This document shows, one piece after another, positions 1 through 10,024 of a stretch of 64,000 bases of DNA (position 1 is its first letter; each line of letters opens with the position of its first letter). The notes under the pieces were generated by a model that saw nothing but the letters and a program-made list of their open reading frames with translations, was not told where the DNA came from and did no database searches. The position numbers and the translations under genes were made by a program. The stretch is from a virus. The stretch spans positions 1 to 64,000 of the IMG/VR virus record IMGVR_UViG_3300046683_000606; one strand, written 5' to 3'.

Positions 1-2
1 GG

Positions 3-164
3 GAAACTCCGACTCCCGTAGCACCTGGCGGAACACAACAAATGACTTTGCTTCCCAGTACCGGAAGCGGTACAGCGCAAAATTCAGGACAGCAAGGCGG
101 TTCTGGATTCGGAAAGATTATCAATCGTCCGTCTGCCGGACCAAAGAGGGCAATCAGCGCGTGA
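3..164 (+). CDS. 3' end of a structural-type protein (partial)
   Basis: Open reading frame entering from the left edge and ending with TGA at 162-164. The visible 53 residues are rich in Gly, Gln, Ser and Pro, with a segment reading GSGTAQNSGQQGGSGF, a flexible tail typical of virion proteins. Its stop overlaps the next start in a GTGA, so the two genes are translationally coupled. Function cannot be stated from the tail alone; the neighbours suggest a virion component. Confidence 0.6.
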   Translation, partial: ETPTPVAPGGTQQMTLLPSTGSGTAQNSGQQGGSGFGKIINRPSAGPKRAISA

Positions 165-553
165 TTCGCACTTTCGAAGAAAGAGACCTTACCGCACTCG
201 CGGAGATTCACGCCGAAAATGGTCTGCCGCCAAATTGCATGCCTGACCCTGCCGATCCTCTCATGCTCATCAAAGCGGTTGTTGAGCAACACGGCAAGCC
301 GGTTATGGCCACGTTCCTGAAAGGCACGTCGGAGATTTATCTACTGGTGGACCACAACTACAGCACTCCGGAAGATCGTTGGCAGATGATGCAAGAGCTA
401 AGGGACTATCTTTGCCGCGAAGCCTGGAGGCTTGGGCTAGATCAAATGACCTGTTGGGTGCCGCCGGAGATTGACAAGAGTTTCAGTAAGCGTTTGGAAG
501 AGTTAGGCTTTCAGCGCTCTACTTGGGCTTCGTATACCCTAAACATTGAATAG
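161..553 (+). CDS. GNAT-like N-acetyltransferase fold protein
   Basis: 130 residues starting at a GTG that overlaps the previous stop (GTGA). The opening MIRTFEERDLTALAEIHAEN resembles the first strand and helix of GNAT proteins, and the end, with LEELGFQRSTW, resembles the last helix and strand of that fold. The acetyl-CoA pyrophosphate loop (Q/RxxGxG/A) is not clear, so activity is uncertain. Small GNAT-like genes often sit among phage structural genes. It could be a degenerate enzyme or a structural accessory protein. Confidence 0.5.
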   Translation: MIRTFEERDLTALAEIHAENGLPPNCMPDPADPLMLIKAVVEQHGKPVMATFLKGTSEIYLLVDHNYSTPEDRWQMMQELRDYLCREAWRLGLDQMTCWVPPEIDKSFSKRLEELGFQRSTWASYTLNIE

Positions 554-597
554 TTGTGCTACTATTTCGCCCATCGGGTTGAATCGCGAGGATGCAG

Positions 598-1257
598 ATG
601 TTCCGAGTGCTTGAAAACCCGACATTTGATTTTGCTACCGGAGAACTCCTCTCCCATGATGGCGAATCGTTTGTTGAATCCTTCCCTGTAAAATTCGATC
701 GCGACATTCAAGGAAAAGCCAAGAAAAACGCTGGCACGGCTGGCGATGTGGCTACCGGCTACGGTTCGACCGCGGCACAGATCGGCTCAAGCGTTATTCC
801 CGGCCTGGAGCAACAAGCGCAGCATCCTACCGGCTACGATCCCGTAACGAAAAACAATATGCTGGTCGCTAGTCAACAGGGAGTCGGCGGTGCAAGTTCT
901 GGGGTTACTGGGGAAGCTAATCTAGCTGCTGCGCGCACTCGCAATGCCGGAGGATTTGGCCGGGTGCTGGATGAAGCGGCAAGAATTAAGGGCCGTCAAC
1001 TTTCGCAGAACGCTCTGGGCGTCGAGAATCAGTCCGCGCAACTCGCTCAACAGAAACAGATGGACGCACAGAAATTGCTTGCCGGTCTCTACGGTACTGA
1101 CACGTCAAACCAGTTGCACGCAATGGGGGTTCAGAATCAGGATTTGAATACGGCACTGGAAGCCGGTAAGAGTGGCTGGCAACAAAACGCGATGAACTGG
1201 ATTAAGACTTTGACGCCGAAACCACCAGGCGGCGGCGACCAGGGCGACCAGGGTTAA
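598..1257 (+). CDS. Putative internal virion/structural protein, 219 aa
   Basis: Two ATGs lie at 592 and 598. The second is preferred because GAGGA at 588-592 is correctly spaced for it and overlaps the first. The product is Ala/Gln/Gly-rich, with a Gln-rich helical middle and a C-terminus of the form KPPGGGDQGDQG. No enzyme motif is visible. The stop TAA abuts the ATG of the next gene, and the following two large genes are also candidate internal proteins. A possible -10 (TACTAT, 560-565) and an ATCGGG box precede it. Role inferred from context. Confidence 0.55.
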   Translation: MFRVLENPTFDFATGELLSHDGESFVESFPVKFDRDIQGKAKKNAGTAGDVATGYGSTAAQIGSSVIPGLEQQAQHPTGYDPVTKNNMLVASQQGVGGASSGVTGEANLAAARTRNAGGFGRVLDEAARIKGRQLSQNALGVENQSAQLAQQKQMDAQKLLAGLYGTDTSNQLHAMGVQNQDLNTALEAGKSGWQQNAMNWIKTLTPKPPGGGDQGDQG

Positions 1258-3042
1258 ATGTTCACACTAGAAGACCTCTACAATCTGCCGAACAATCCTA
1301 CCGATGACCACAAGGTAGCGGCTGGATTGTTGCCCAAGCCTCAACCTCCTCCGGCTGCTCCTCCACTGACAAACGTTCCTCCGGTCTCTCCGGTCACTCC
1401 CCGACCGGCTGTTGACTGGAAAGCGAAGATTGCTGCTACTGCTCCGAAGTCTGCTGTAACCGTTCCAGAAATGCCGCCAATTACTCCTGGTGCGCTTGGC
1501 GCTCCCGACTTTGGAACTGGTATTCCCGAAGACACTTCCGGCGTGCAAGCTGCTGCGACTGGAAAGATTCCTGAACTGCCGAAACTGAGTTTCAAGGAAC
1601 GTCAAGCATTGCCTCTTACTTCTGAGGGTGTGGCTCCCAATAGTCCAGGTTACTGGCAAGCGGAACAACAAAGATTGATCGATCAAAAACAGAATCCTTG
1701 GGGCAGCGAGGAAAACCATCCCGGCTTACTGGGAAAAATCGGCCACGTCGCGGCAAAGATCGGAAACATTGCTGGCGACATAGTTGCTCCCGGCATAATG
1801 GCCAACATCCCCGGCACGGAGATGAACAAGCAGATTCAACTCGGTCAAGCGGAACGTAAAGAGGCTGGCGCCACTGCAGCCGAAGAAAAACAAAAGGATT
1901 CCGAATCGCGCAGAAAGTTGGAAGCAGCCGAAGCAAACCGCGCGCAAGCCGAAGCGGATCGTGAACCGGAGGGGAAAACAACTCCTGAACTGGAAACGTG
2001 GAAAGATGTGATGCACGGTGGACCGAATGGCGGCCCACAAATCAATCCGGATACTAAAAAGCCTTATACCTCTCTGGAAGGCTACGAATTGATAAAACAA
2101 GCCGGTTTCAAACCGGCGACTACGACTCCGGCAAACACTCCTGCTACGCCAGAGGCAATCGCTGATTACCAAGAACGTCTAAGAGCGGTTGGCCTAGATG
2201 CTAAGTCTGCCGAAACTTTCTCTAGCGTACCTCCAGGTACGACGATGGGAGAACTCGAAAAGCGATACACCGACGCTAAAGCACTCCGCGAGATGGGCCA
2301 GAAAGATCGCGAGAATGCCATTCACGACCAGGAGCGCAGAGACAATGCCGCGGAGCACAAGAAAGAGCATGACGAAACATTTGCCGATAAGGTTGAAAAA
2401 GAGGGCCGGACGCTGATTCGTTACCGCGACCCGAAGACTGGTAGAAGCGTCGTTGAACCTTTGGCTACGGCAAAGCAGAACGGTATTGCTCCTGGTGATA
2501 TGGAAGAAGTTCCGGCGGCGGAAAAGTCTTCGATTCAGGACGCTCGCGCCGTCACTCACTTGCTAAACAAGAAAGGAAAGAATCCAGCGGATATGGGCGT
2601 CAAGCAGTTGATCGACGAACTAGATAAAGATGGGAAACTTGGCGTCCTTACTTCCCGCGTGAATAGTTTCCTTGCTGGTGGTGTTGGCGCTTTGCCAGAT
2701 GACGACCCGCGCATTATGGCCTTGCTCGACAAAGCGGAACTGGCCATGACGCTGACTATGAAAGCGCATTTCGGAGTCTCCGGCGGCCGTAGTCCTCAAA
2801 TGCTGCAACACTTCCTAGATATGGCCAATGCGCGAAAGATGAGCGGTCCAGCTTTGCGCTCCGGATTCGCGGCAGTGGGCGATTATATGAAGGACAAGGC
2901 GGAGATGCCTGGAGCCAAAGGCGAGGGCGGCGGCGGTGCGGCTGGTGGTGGACACAGTTTCACCTTAAACGGCAAGCCGTATGAAAATGTTCCAGACGAA
3001 CTCTACAAAAAATATAAAGACAAACCTGGATTCAAAGAGTAG
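1258..3042 (+). CDS. Large putative internal virion protein, 594 aa
   Basis: Starts directly after the previous TAA. The N-terminal 100 or so residues are Pro-rich and probably disordered. A charged, Ala/Glu/Lys-rich helical section follows around residues 195-235 and 340-390. The C-terminal third has a compact helical region containing AHFGVSGGRSPQMLQHFLDM, and the protein ends in a Gly-rich linker plus a Tyr/Lys-rich tail. No catalytic motif was recognised. Its size, low complexity and place between structural genes suggest a protein packed in or ejected from the virion. Confidence 0.55.
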   Translation: MFTLEDLYNLPNNPTDDHKVAAGLLPKPQPPPAAPPLTNVPPVSPVTPRPAVDWKAKIAATAPKSAVTVPEMPPITPGALGAPDFGTGIPEDTSGVQAAATGKIPELPKLSFKERQALPLTSEGVAPNSPGYWQAEQQRLIDQKQNPWGSEENHPGLLGKIGHVAAKIGNIAGDIVAPGIMANIPGTEMNKQIQLGQAERKEAGATAAEEKQKDSESRRKLEAAEANRAQAEADREPEGKTTPELETWKDVMHGGPNGGPQINPDTKKPYTSLEGYELIKQAGFKPATTTPANTPATPEAIADYQERLRAVGLDAKSAETFSSVPPGTTMGELEKRYTDAKALREMGQKDRENAIHDQERRDNAAEHKKEHDETFADKVEKEGRTLIRYRDPKTGRSVVEPLATAKQNGIAPGDMEEVPAAEKSSIQDARAVTHLLNKKGKNPADMGVKQLIDELDKDGKLGVLTSRVNSFLAGGVGALPDDDPRIMALLDKAELAMTLTMKAHFGVSGGRSPQMLQHFLDMANARKMSGPALRSGFAAVGDYMKDKAEMPGAKGEGGGGAAGGGHSFTLNGKPYENVPDELYKKYKDKPGFKE

Positions 3043-3044
3043 CG

Positions 3045-6000
3045 ATGGCCACGCAAGTTGACGATGAACTGGAGAAATACGCGAAACCGTCTGCTGCTAA
3101 GTCTAGCGACGATGATGAGTTGGAGAGGTATGCCAAGAAGTCTAGCGCTTCATCGAGTGGCGATTACGAGAGCGACTACGTTCCTCCTCCGGTAAAGCCG
3201 CACCAACCTGGATACCTTGAGCGCCTAGGTCAGTCGATCGGCGCTCCTACGTCTCTACACGAACTAGGCGAAGCCGCGACTCCTACTCCGCTGAAACTGC
3301 TGCGAACGCCTACAAACCCACAAGAAGCAAAAGACTATATGCGCTCCGCGGCATCTGTAGCGACCGGCGGAGCCTATCCACTTTTGGAAGGTGCCTACAA
3401 CTGGGGAAAGAAAGCCATTGGGAAAATAGGCGAAGGACTTGGAGAGGAGTACCAGGCGGCGAAAAACATCGGAGCCGGACAGCCGGTATTGCCGAACATA
3501 GGGAAAGCCGCTTATGGCGTCGTGCATGGCGGCGTCGGTTCGATTCCTTTCATCGGAGACCCGATCGAAAGGGCTGGAGAGGACGTACTCAACAAGAATT
3601 ACGCTGGCGCTGCCGGTGGACTGACCGGCGTCATTGGCCAGGTTGCCGCACCGGACATTGCGGAAGGTGCTCGCAGTTTGCGCTCTGGATTTTCTGGCGC
3701 ATTGGCAGATAGATTCGCTACTCCTGCGATTGCTCCAGGTCTTAGCGAACCGGCAACTGCAAATCTTGGCGAACCGATTGCCCGGCGCGGCGTAGAGAAA
3801 ACTCTGCGCGCTACCGGGATGCCGTCTGGGAATGTTGGATTGCGTGAATCGTTTTCGATCGCGGCGCCAGACCTGGCAGAAATTGAGCGCAAGCAACCTC
3901 TAGGAGAATCTGGAACAAAAGGCGGCGTCATCCGTCCGGATATGAGACTCCGGCAGACCGTCGAGAACATTAAGGACCGGCTGGACAGCCTTTGGAAAGA
4001 GGAGCGTCAACCACAAATCGATCGTAACGCTGAATTGCCGGCAATCTCCCGCGAGCAGTTGCTTGGTGATGCCACAATCGACCAACTAAAGAGAATTGAA
4101 AAAGCATTCAAGATGGAAATTCCCGATCAGATTAATCTTGGCGAAGCGGACAAGATGCTGGTCAAAGTGAATGCTCGTCTGCGACGTGCCGAAGGCATGA
4201 CCCCGGAAGCAAGAGCACTCGCCTTGGAACTGAGTCCAGACCTGCAGAAATTCAACGAGATGAAGGGCGAACTTCACAAGAGTATCGGGGACTTGCTGGA
4301 GCGTGTGAATGAACCTGGAGTAAAAGAGTTTAACCGTCGATACGGAGCATTGTCGGAAGTGCGGGACGCCCTACGTACCAGGATGAATCCGGTAGAAGCA
4401 GAAAGAGTACTGGACGCGGTGCGCGCTACTGGAGGATTGGGGCGCAACGTCAACCTATTCGAACGCTTGCACCTAAAAGCCTCTCCAGGCCGTTTGATGC
4501 AAAAGGGCTTGGAAGACCTTTCGCAGTCAAATCTGCAGATCACTCCGCCGGCACAGCGGCCGCCGGTGGCTGGATTGCTTCCACCGATTCCTGAACCTTT
4601 GCCCGGTCCTGTGCCTGAAAGTGGTTCGGTTCGCGGTGGACGGTGGACAACTCCTGCCGGATTGATTCCTCCGGCGCCGCCTATTGAGGGCCAATACATT
4701 CCGCCATTGGAGCGCGGGGCTGCTGACATTCCCTACGCGCACCAACCGACTCCGCCGACGGTTCCTCCAGAGTTTCGCGTACAAGCTCCGCGCATGGCAT
4801 CTGGAACGATTCCACCGATCGAGCCGGTTAGCAGTACCACGAACCTTCCCGGCGGTGGTGTCCGCAACGCTCCATTGCTGCCTGGTCCTGCGTCGATCGC
4901 TGCGACTGCTCCTCCTCCGGTTGCTGGTAAGTTCCGAATTGAGCCGATCGTGCCAGCAACTCCCACGGTCACTCGCGGAGAAATTGTCGGACGTGGCCAG
5001 CTATTCAAAGGGCCGGCACAGATTCCCCAGATTCCGCCTCTCATGCTGCCGGAAAAGGCAACTGGATTTGCGGCGAACAAGTTGCCGTTCAAGGCACCTC
5101 TTGAGCCTACTGCACCGACAAAGCCGATCATGGAAGGCGCTCCACCTATTGAGAGACCGACTGGCCAGCTACCTCTCAAGCCCGAAGCTGAACGTGCGGC
5201 TGCCATGAAGGAAATTAAACCGCCTTCGGCTAAAGGAAAAATCAAGCCGGTAGCGGAGCGCTTGAGTACCGAAGAGATTGCCGAAGCGGAAGGACTGCTG
5301 GCTTCCGAAGCCGGCGCAATGGCTACAGGCGACCGTCCAGGGGCTTACTTCGATGAGTCTGAACAAGGTGATGTGCGTCTAGGCTCTCGCGGCGCGCAGA
5401 CTAGGGGCGGAGATTGGCGCGGGGTAAAGAGTGGCCGGAGAATGTATCCGTTCATGCGGGAGAATCCCGACGTGAATCCGCAAGCGGTCCTGAAAGCGCT
5501 GCGGAATAAGGACTCTGCCGCCTACAACAAGCTAATCACGCGCGCCGATAACTTCATCAAAGGAAACTACGAAAAACCTCCAGGGATGGGCGCTATGGAC
5601 TTCCTGAAAGCACTTGAGAATCCAGACGCGGAGCCGGAGACGATCGAACCTGGCGCGGATGTATTCGCTCCTCCAGAACAAGAAGCTGCTCCAGCACCAA
5701 CGGCGCCGCGTATCCCTGAAATTGGCAAAGGACAGACGGGAGTGATTCCCGGCATGGAAGAGGACGTAGCAAAACAGAACCAAGGCGCGGCCAAGGTTGC
5801 CGGCGAGAAACTGACTGCCGAAGCTAACCGGCCAAAGGACATTTCCGCGGCCGCTGGCGAGATGGAAACCAAGTCTCCATTATTCCGCGGGACGGAAGCT
5901 AGTCCGCAACGGGAGATATTCGGCAATGCTCCGCCGGCCGCCAATGAGCCTCCGGCAACTATTGTTCCAGTCCTGAAAGAAACCGGATGGGGCTACGAAG

Positions 6001-6380
6001 GCAAGAACAACCTGGGCCAGTACACTATCCGCATGCCGGGTACGGAAGTGCGGATACATCTGTTCGAACGGGAACTGAATCCGGACTTCATTAAGCGGCA
6101 AATTCTCGCGAAGGAAAAGCAATTCGGCACGCCACAAGAGAAGGCTGGCGGTGGCAACCTGGATGATTCTCTAAAAAAGGCAGGGAACGACCTGTTAGAA
6201 GCCTCAAAGCAACACAAAGCCGGAACTATGAGCGATGAAGATTACATGAATGCTCGCAGGGCGCACGATGAGTTGCTTGCAAAATGGGAAGCTGCTCGCG
6301 GCGAGGCTCCTCCAACGGGTAAGAAATTAGAGAAGTTCCTTGCACCCACTAATCCCAAAAAAGGCGCTGTAAACTTCTAA
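3045..6380 (+). CDS. Very large putative internal/ejection protein, 1111 aa
   Basis: Begins 2 nt after the preceding stop. The N-terminus holds a duplicated motif, DDELEKYAK then DDELERYAK, which also occurs at the start of other large phage internal proteins. A Gly/Ala-rich stretch with hydrophobic helices at roughly residues 75-215 could interact with membranes. A long central region (about 500-800) is mostly Pro/Ala. The C-terminal third is charged and helical. No lysozyme or transglycosylase motif was found. Likely a virion ejection protein; confidence rests on size, composition and operon position. Confidence 0.55.
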   Translation: MATQVDDELEKYAKPSAAKSSDDDELERYAKKSSASSSGDYESDYVPPPVKPHQPGYLERLGQSIGAPTSLHELGEAATPTPLKLLRTPTNPQEAKDYMRSAASVATGGAYPLLEGAYNWGKKAIGKIGEGLGEEYQAAKNIGAGQPVLPNIGKAAYGVVHGGVGSIPFIGDPIERAGEDVLNKNYAGAAGGLTGVIGQVAAPDIAEGARSLRSGFSGALADRFATPAIAPGLSEPATANLGEPIARRGVEKTLRATGMPSGNVGLRESFSIAAPDLAEIERKQPLGESGTKGGVIRPDMRLRQTVENIKDRLDSLWKEERQPQIDRNAELPAISREQLLGDATIDQLKRIEKAFKMEIPDQINLGEADKMLVKVNARLRRAEGMTPEARALALELSPDLQKFNEMKGELHKSIGDLLERVNEPGVKEFNRRYGALSEVRDALRTRMNPVEAERVLDAVRATGGLGRNVNLFERLHLKASPGRLMQKGLEDLSQSNLQITPPAQRPPVAGLLPPIPEPLPGPVPESGSVRGGRWTTPAGLIPPAPPIEGQYIPPLERGAADIPYAHQPTPPTVPPEFRVQAPRMASGTIPPIEPVSSTTNLPGGGVRNAPLLPGPASIAATAPPPVAGKFRIEPIVPATPTVTRGEIVGRGQLFKGPAQIPQIPPLMLPEKATGFAANKLPFKAPLEPTAPTKPIMEGAPPIERPTGQLPLKPEAERAAAMKEIKPPSAKGKIKPVAERLSTEEIAEAEGLLASEAGAMATGDRPGAYFDESEQGDVRLGSRGAQTRGGDWRGVKSGRRMYPFMRENPDVNPQAVLKALRNKDSAAYNKLITRADNFIKGNYEKPPGMGAMDFLKALENPDAEPETIEPGADVFAPPEQEAAPAPTAPRIPEIGKGQTGVIPGMEEDVAKQNQGAAKVAGEKLTAEANRPKDISAAAGEMETKSPLFRGTEASPQREIFGNAPPAANEPPATIVPVLKETGWGYEGKNNLGQYTIRMPGTEVRIHLFERELNPDFIKRQILAKEKQFGTPQEKAGGGNLDDSLKKAGNDLLEASKQHKAGTMSDEDYMNARRAHDELLAKWEAARGEAPPTGKKLEKFLAPTNPKKGAVNF

Positions 6381-6381
6381 G

Positions 6382-6410
6382 TTGCAATAGAACGCAGATT
6401 TGCGTATAAC
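6382..6410 (+). promoter_or_regulatory. Promoter of the glycan cassette
   Basis: TTGCAA (6382-6387) and TATAAC (6405-6410) are separated by exactly 17 bp. The predicted transcription start lies about 6416-6417, next to the ATG at 6418, so the first cistron would be leaderless or nearly so. No Shine-Dalgarno sequence precedes that ATG, which agrees. Confidence 0.65.
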
Positions 6411-6417
6411 TTCCTGA

Positions 6418-8265
6418 ATGCGAATCGGGTTAGTTACCAACTTCAAAGGGCGAGGACTGGAATGCGATGCTCGCCTAATCACTCCGCTGATCGAATCTGC
6501 AGGGCATACCGTTGAACGGCTGCAGTATGACGAAAAGCACCACGGCAATTTCGACCTGCTCATATTCCTAGAAGTGGTTCCGCGGCATCTGGTACGTCTT
6601 TCCGACGCTCCACCGTGGGTTATCGTCAATCCTGAATTTCTGGTTCCGGAATACATTTCCACCATTCGCCGGTCGTTTGGACGGGTGTTTTCTAAAACTC
6701 ACGAAGCGCAACGCATCTCGAAAGGACTGTTCGGAGATAGGGCGGAATATATCGGATTCCTATCCGAAGACCGCTTCGATGAATCGATTGAAAGGCAAAT
6801 GACGTTTCTGCATGTTGCGGGACACAGCAAAGCCAAAGGAACGGACGCGATTATTGATGCTTGGCGGTGGACGCGGAACGGTGAACGTCTAAAAGCCAAG
6901 TTGACGGTGATAACTGATTTCCCGCCAGAGGATGTTCCCGAAGGCGTCACGATCTTGGAGAATGTGACCGATGCGGAACTGAAACGGCTGCAGAACGAGT
7001 GTCAGTTCCATTTGCAGCCTTCGCAGACCGAAGGATGGTCGCACGTCATTCACGAAGCAATGTCGGTGAACGCGACGATTATGACCGTAAGCGCTCCGCC
7101 GATGAACGAGATTAAAGCGGCTTACACAATTCCGTCCTGTAGCTCGACACTATTCAATTTGGTGCGGATGTATGAAGTCTCGGCGCTGGACGTTTATCAA
7201 GCTGTGGTGGACCTGCAAAAACTAGGACGTTGGGGATTTTCTGAACGCGGTACGCCACGCAAGGAATTTCTTGATGCCGTGAACACGTTCAAGGAAGCAT
7301 TCGCAGCGCAGTTGGCGACAGCCGGCCAATCCGCGGCGGTTAGGAACGCGAAAGCAAGCCGGACGATCGCCTTTATTGGCAACTTCGAAGCGGAACACTC
7401 GACAGAAAATCAAATCCTGTGGGCTTTGGAGCAAGTACTAGGCTATGAAGTCGATAAGCTGCAGGAAAACCGTATCAGCGCAGAGGACATAGAGGATGCT
7501 GCTTTAGGAGCGCGTGCGCTGCTTTGGGTTCGCACTCCCGGCTGGCTGCAGATAACAAATGACCGTATGTTCGAAGTTCTGGAGTACCTGAAACGGCGCA
7601 AGGTGGTGACCGCTTCGATTCACCTGGATAAGTTCTGGGACATACCGGAGCGGGAAGCGCTGATCGGTAAAATTCCTTTCTGGAAGACAGATTACGTATT
7701 CACGGCGGACGGATCGCGGCAAGATGATTTCAAGGCGCGGGGAGTGAACCATATCTGGATGCGGCCAGCGGTTTCCGAAGTCTATTGCCATCCTGGGACG
7801 CCAAGAGAGGAGTACCGCTGCGATGTGGGCTTTGTCGGAGCTAAAGGCGGCTATCACTCTGAATATCCTTTCCGTCAACGGATGGTCGAGTTCCTAGAAG
7901 AGACTTACGGAAGCAGGTTCAAGCACGTTCAAGGCGTTCGCGGCCACTTGCTAAACGACGTTTACGCTTCGATGAAAGTGGTGGTCGGAGATTGCTTCGG
8001 GGCGGGGATTCCTTACTATTGGAGTGATCGGTTGCCGGAAACTTGCGGACGCTTCGGCTATTTGCTGCACCCGACGGTAGAAGGGCTCAACGTTCCAGTT
8101 CTGCAGTACGAAGCACAGAATTTAGATTCCCTTCGCGAGTATGTTGACGCTGCTATTCAAATGCCTTGGGACGTGCGGAGAGATGCAGCCTTTAGCTGTG
8201 CCATGCACGTTCATTTGAACGACACCTGGACAATCCGCATGGCAGAGATTATGGAGCAACTGTGA
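6418..8265 (+). CDS. Two-domain glycosyltransferase (GT4-like plus CgeB-like)
   Basis: 615 residues. Residues about 1-290 look like a GT-B glycosyltransferase of the GT4 type: FLHVAGHSKAKGTDAIIDAW opens the C-terminal Rossmann half and LQPSQTEGWSHVIHEAM is the sugar-nucleotide binding E-x7-E region. Residues about 315-615 form a second GT-B-like unit resembling CgeB/group-1 transferases (FIGNFEAEHSTENQILWALE; IPYYWSDRLPETCGRFG). It would transfer sugars from nucleotide-sugar donors in the cytoplasm. It is first in the cassette, lacks an SD sequence, and overlaps the next gene by 4 nt (GTGA). Acceptor unknown. Confidence 0.8.
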   Translation: MRIGLVTNFKGRGLECDARLITPLIESAGHTVERLQYDEKHHGNFDLLIFLEVVPRHLVRLSDAPPWVIVNPEFLVPEYISTIRRSFGRVFSKTHEAQRISKGLFGDRAEYIGFLSEDRFDESIERQMTFLHVAGHSKAKGTDAIIDAWRWTRNGERLKAKLTVITDFPPEDVPEGVTILENVTDAELKRLQNECQFHLQPSQTEGWSHVIHEAMSVNATIMTVSAPPMNEIKAAYTIPSCSSTLFNLVRMYEVSALDVYQAVVDLQKLGRWGFSERGTPRKEFLDAVNTFKEAFAAQLATAGQSAAVRNAKASRTIAFIGNFEAEHSTENQILWALEQVLGYEVDKLQENRISAEDIEDAALGARALLWVRTPGWLQITNDRMFEVLEYLKRRKVVTASIHLDKFWDIPEREALIGKIPFWKTDYVFTADGSRQDDFKARGVNHIWMRPAVSEVYCHPGTPREEYRCDVGFVGAKGGYHSEYPFRQRMVEFLEETYGSRFKHVQGVRGHLLNDVYASMKVVVGDCFGAGIPYYWSDRLPETCGRFGYLLHPTVEGLNVPVLQYEAQNLDSLREYVDAAIQMPWDVRRDAAFSCAMHVHLNDTWTIRMAEIMEQL

Positions 8266-9128
8266 CCAAACTCTACATTGCCGGAGCAAACGGATTTATC
8301 GGCACTCACCTAAAGGAATACGTTCTGAAGAATACGGATTGGAAAATTTCTACCATACTAGACTCTCCGGATTACATCGTTCACCTGGCGGGACACTCGC
8401 AGATTGACAGGTCAATCAAAGACCCGGTTTTGGTTAACCGGGATATTGAAACAACGATGCAACTTCTGGAATGTGCGCGAGAGATTACGCAACTTAAAAA
8501 GTTCTTGTACTTTTCCAGCGATGAAGTGTTTGGGCCAAAGGAAGTCATTGAGGATTTTAGACCCAATGATCGCCATAACCCATACAGTCCCTATGCTGCC
8601 GGGAAGTCGGCTTGCGAATCGCTCTGTATGGCTTGGGCCAGAACCTACAACGTTCCGACGACAATTACCCATTGCCAGAATCTTTTCGGGGAAAGACAGC
8701 CAGCGAATAAGTTTCTGCCAACCGTTGTCCGGTGCGCGCTGCGTAATGAACCTGTTCCGATTTATGCCCCTCCCAGTAGAATGCCAAACGGTTTTGGTAA
8801 AAGAGATTTCCTTCACGTTCGGGACGCTTGCTCCGCGATTATGATGCTGCTGGATCGTGGCTGGTCTCGCCAGAAATACAATATCTCGCCTGACTTTGAC
8901 TACACTCCTGAATACATTGTCGGGCTGGTTTCGATAGTTCTTGAAAAGGACATAAAAACTACTGTTCGGGAATATAGTGGCGTGCGTCCAGGCTTTTTCT
9001 TGGAACATGGATTGAATGGGAACAAACTGAAAGAACTGGGATGGGAGCGTAGGGCATTGAATGAATCTATTGAGCAAACGGTGCGCTGGCTCATTCAACC
9101 GGAGAATAGACATTGGCTCGGCCTATAA
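8262..9128 (+). CDS. NAD-dependent sugar epimerase/dehydratase (SDR)
   Basis: 288 residues with GTG start overlapping the previous stop. The N-terminal GANGFIG (residues 8-14) is the NAD-binding glycine motif. SSDE at 85-88 and Y111-x3-K115 form the extended SDR active site. This family interconverts nucleotide sugars (UDP-, dTDP- or GDP-linked), supplying donors to the neighbouring transferases. Length is slightly short of the usual 310-340 residues. The exact substrate cannot be read from the sequence; SSDE in place of the TDE of RmlB-type 4,6-dehydratases leaves epimerase or dehydratase both possible. Confidence 0.85.
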   Translation: MTKLYIAGANGFIGTHLKEYVLKNTDWKISTILDSPDYIVHLAGHSQIDRSIKDPVLVNRDIETTMQLLECAREITQLKKFLYFSSDEVFGPKEVIEDFRPNDRHNPYSPYAAGKSACESLCMAWARTYNVPTTITHCQNLFGERQPANKFLPTVVRCALRNEPVPIYAPPSRMPNGFGKRDFLHVRDACSAIMMLLDRGWSRQKYNISPDFDYTPEYIVGLVSIVLEKDIKTTVREYSGVRPGFFLEHGLNGNKLKELGWERRALNESIEQTVRWLIQPENRHWLGL

Positions 9129-10024
9129 ACGTAGTCTGGCACGCAATGTCGAACGGGCGCGGCCTGTTCAACTGTACGGCCATGCTCAACGATATGCTGG
9201 ACCTGTACGACTGCCAGCACTACGGCGGCGCGAACCAGATGCCGCATTTCTTTTCATCCGGTGACGAAGGGGCAATCGTCGTTGTCCACGGCGGCCGGGA
9301 GATAGGCGGACTCGAAAAACTGCAAAGGGACATTGACCAGCTAAATTGGTGCTTGCTCATTTTCCTGGGAGATGAAGAAGCGAGTTTCCCCGCGGAACTG
9401 GTGCAACACGAAAACATGATCGTTTGGGTGCAAGAGCCGCTACCAGGGAAACACGACTTCGCCAAACGATTCATGGTCAACGGCTACGGCCACGAACACA
9501 ACCGCTATCTCGTCAAGTGCGAGAAGGATTTGGACTGGTTTTACGGAGGCCAAGTCACGCACGAACGGCGCCGTGCGGTGGTAGATGCGTTGCGGAATGT
9601 GGATTGGGGAGGCTTCATAATCGAAACGCGGGGCTATCACCAAGGAATTTCCCTGCAGGAATACTATCGCTGCTTATGCCGCGCAAAGGTCGTTCCGTGC
9701 CCTTCCGGGCCTTTCTCTCCAGATGCCGCTAGAATTTGGGACACGTTAGAATGCGGGGGGATTCCTATTCTGGACGATGTAAGCCCTGCCAGAACGGAAC
9801 CTGGATTCTGGGCGTACACACTTGGCGAGCATCCTATGCCGGTGGTAACCGACTGGTCCACGCTGCCAGCGCTGATCGAAAGTATGAAACGGGAAAATTT
9901 TGAGCGTCTTGCTGGTGAATGTCAGGTATGGTGGTTTCACTACCTACAGGGATTTACCAACTGGCTTTTGGAAGACATTGAGCAACTGACAGGAGAGCCG
10001 TGTACCAAAATCTCATCACGGTAA
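9113..10024 (+). CDS. Exostosin-like (GT47-type) glycosyltransferase
   Basis: 303 residues. The TTG start at 9113 is chosen because GGAGA lies 7 nt upstream; it overlaps the SDR gene by 16 nt. The C-terminal part carries the exostosin-type signature: YYRCLCRAKVVPCPSGPFSP followed by ARIWDTLECGGIPIL, the nucleotide-sugar binding region of GT47 enzymes. The N-terminal half is divergent. It likely adds a sugar to the glycan built by this cassette. A start at ATG 9146 would drop the first strand and is less likely. Confidence 0.65.
   Translation: MARPINVVWHAMSNGRGLFNCTAMLNDMLDLYDCQHYGGANQMPHFFSSGDEGAIVVVHGGREIGGLEKLQRDIDQLNWCLLIFLGDEEASFPAELVQHENMIVWVQEPLPGKHDFAKRFMVNGYGHEHNRYLVKCEKDLDWFYGGQVTHERRRAVVDALRNVDWGGFIIETRGYHQGISLQEYYRCLCRAKVVPCPSGPFSPDAARIWDTLECGGIPILDDVSPARTEPGFWAYTLGEHPMPVVTDWSTLPALIESMKRENFERLAGECQVWWFHYLQGFTNWLLEDIEQLTGEPCTKISSR

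Noticed and set aside
4684-5245. Plus and minus open frames inside the 1111-aa gene
   Set aside because: Arg/Leu/Ser-rich shadows of a Pro-rich coding region without start signals.
8404-9113. Second frames over the SDR gene
   Set aside because: The SDR motifs are all in the chosen frame; others lack an RBS and motif.
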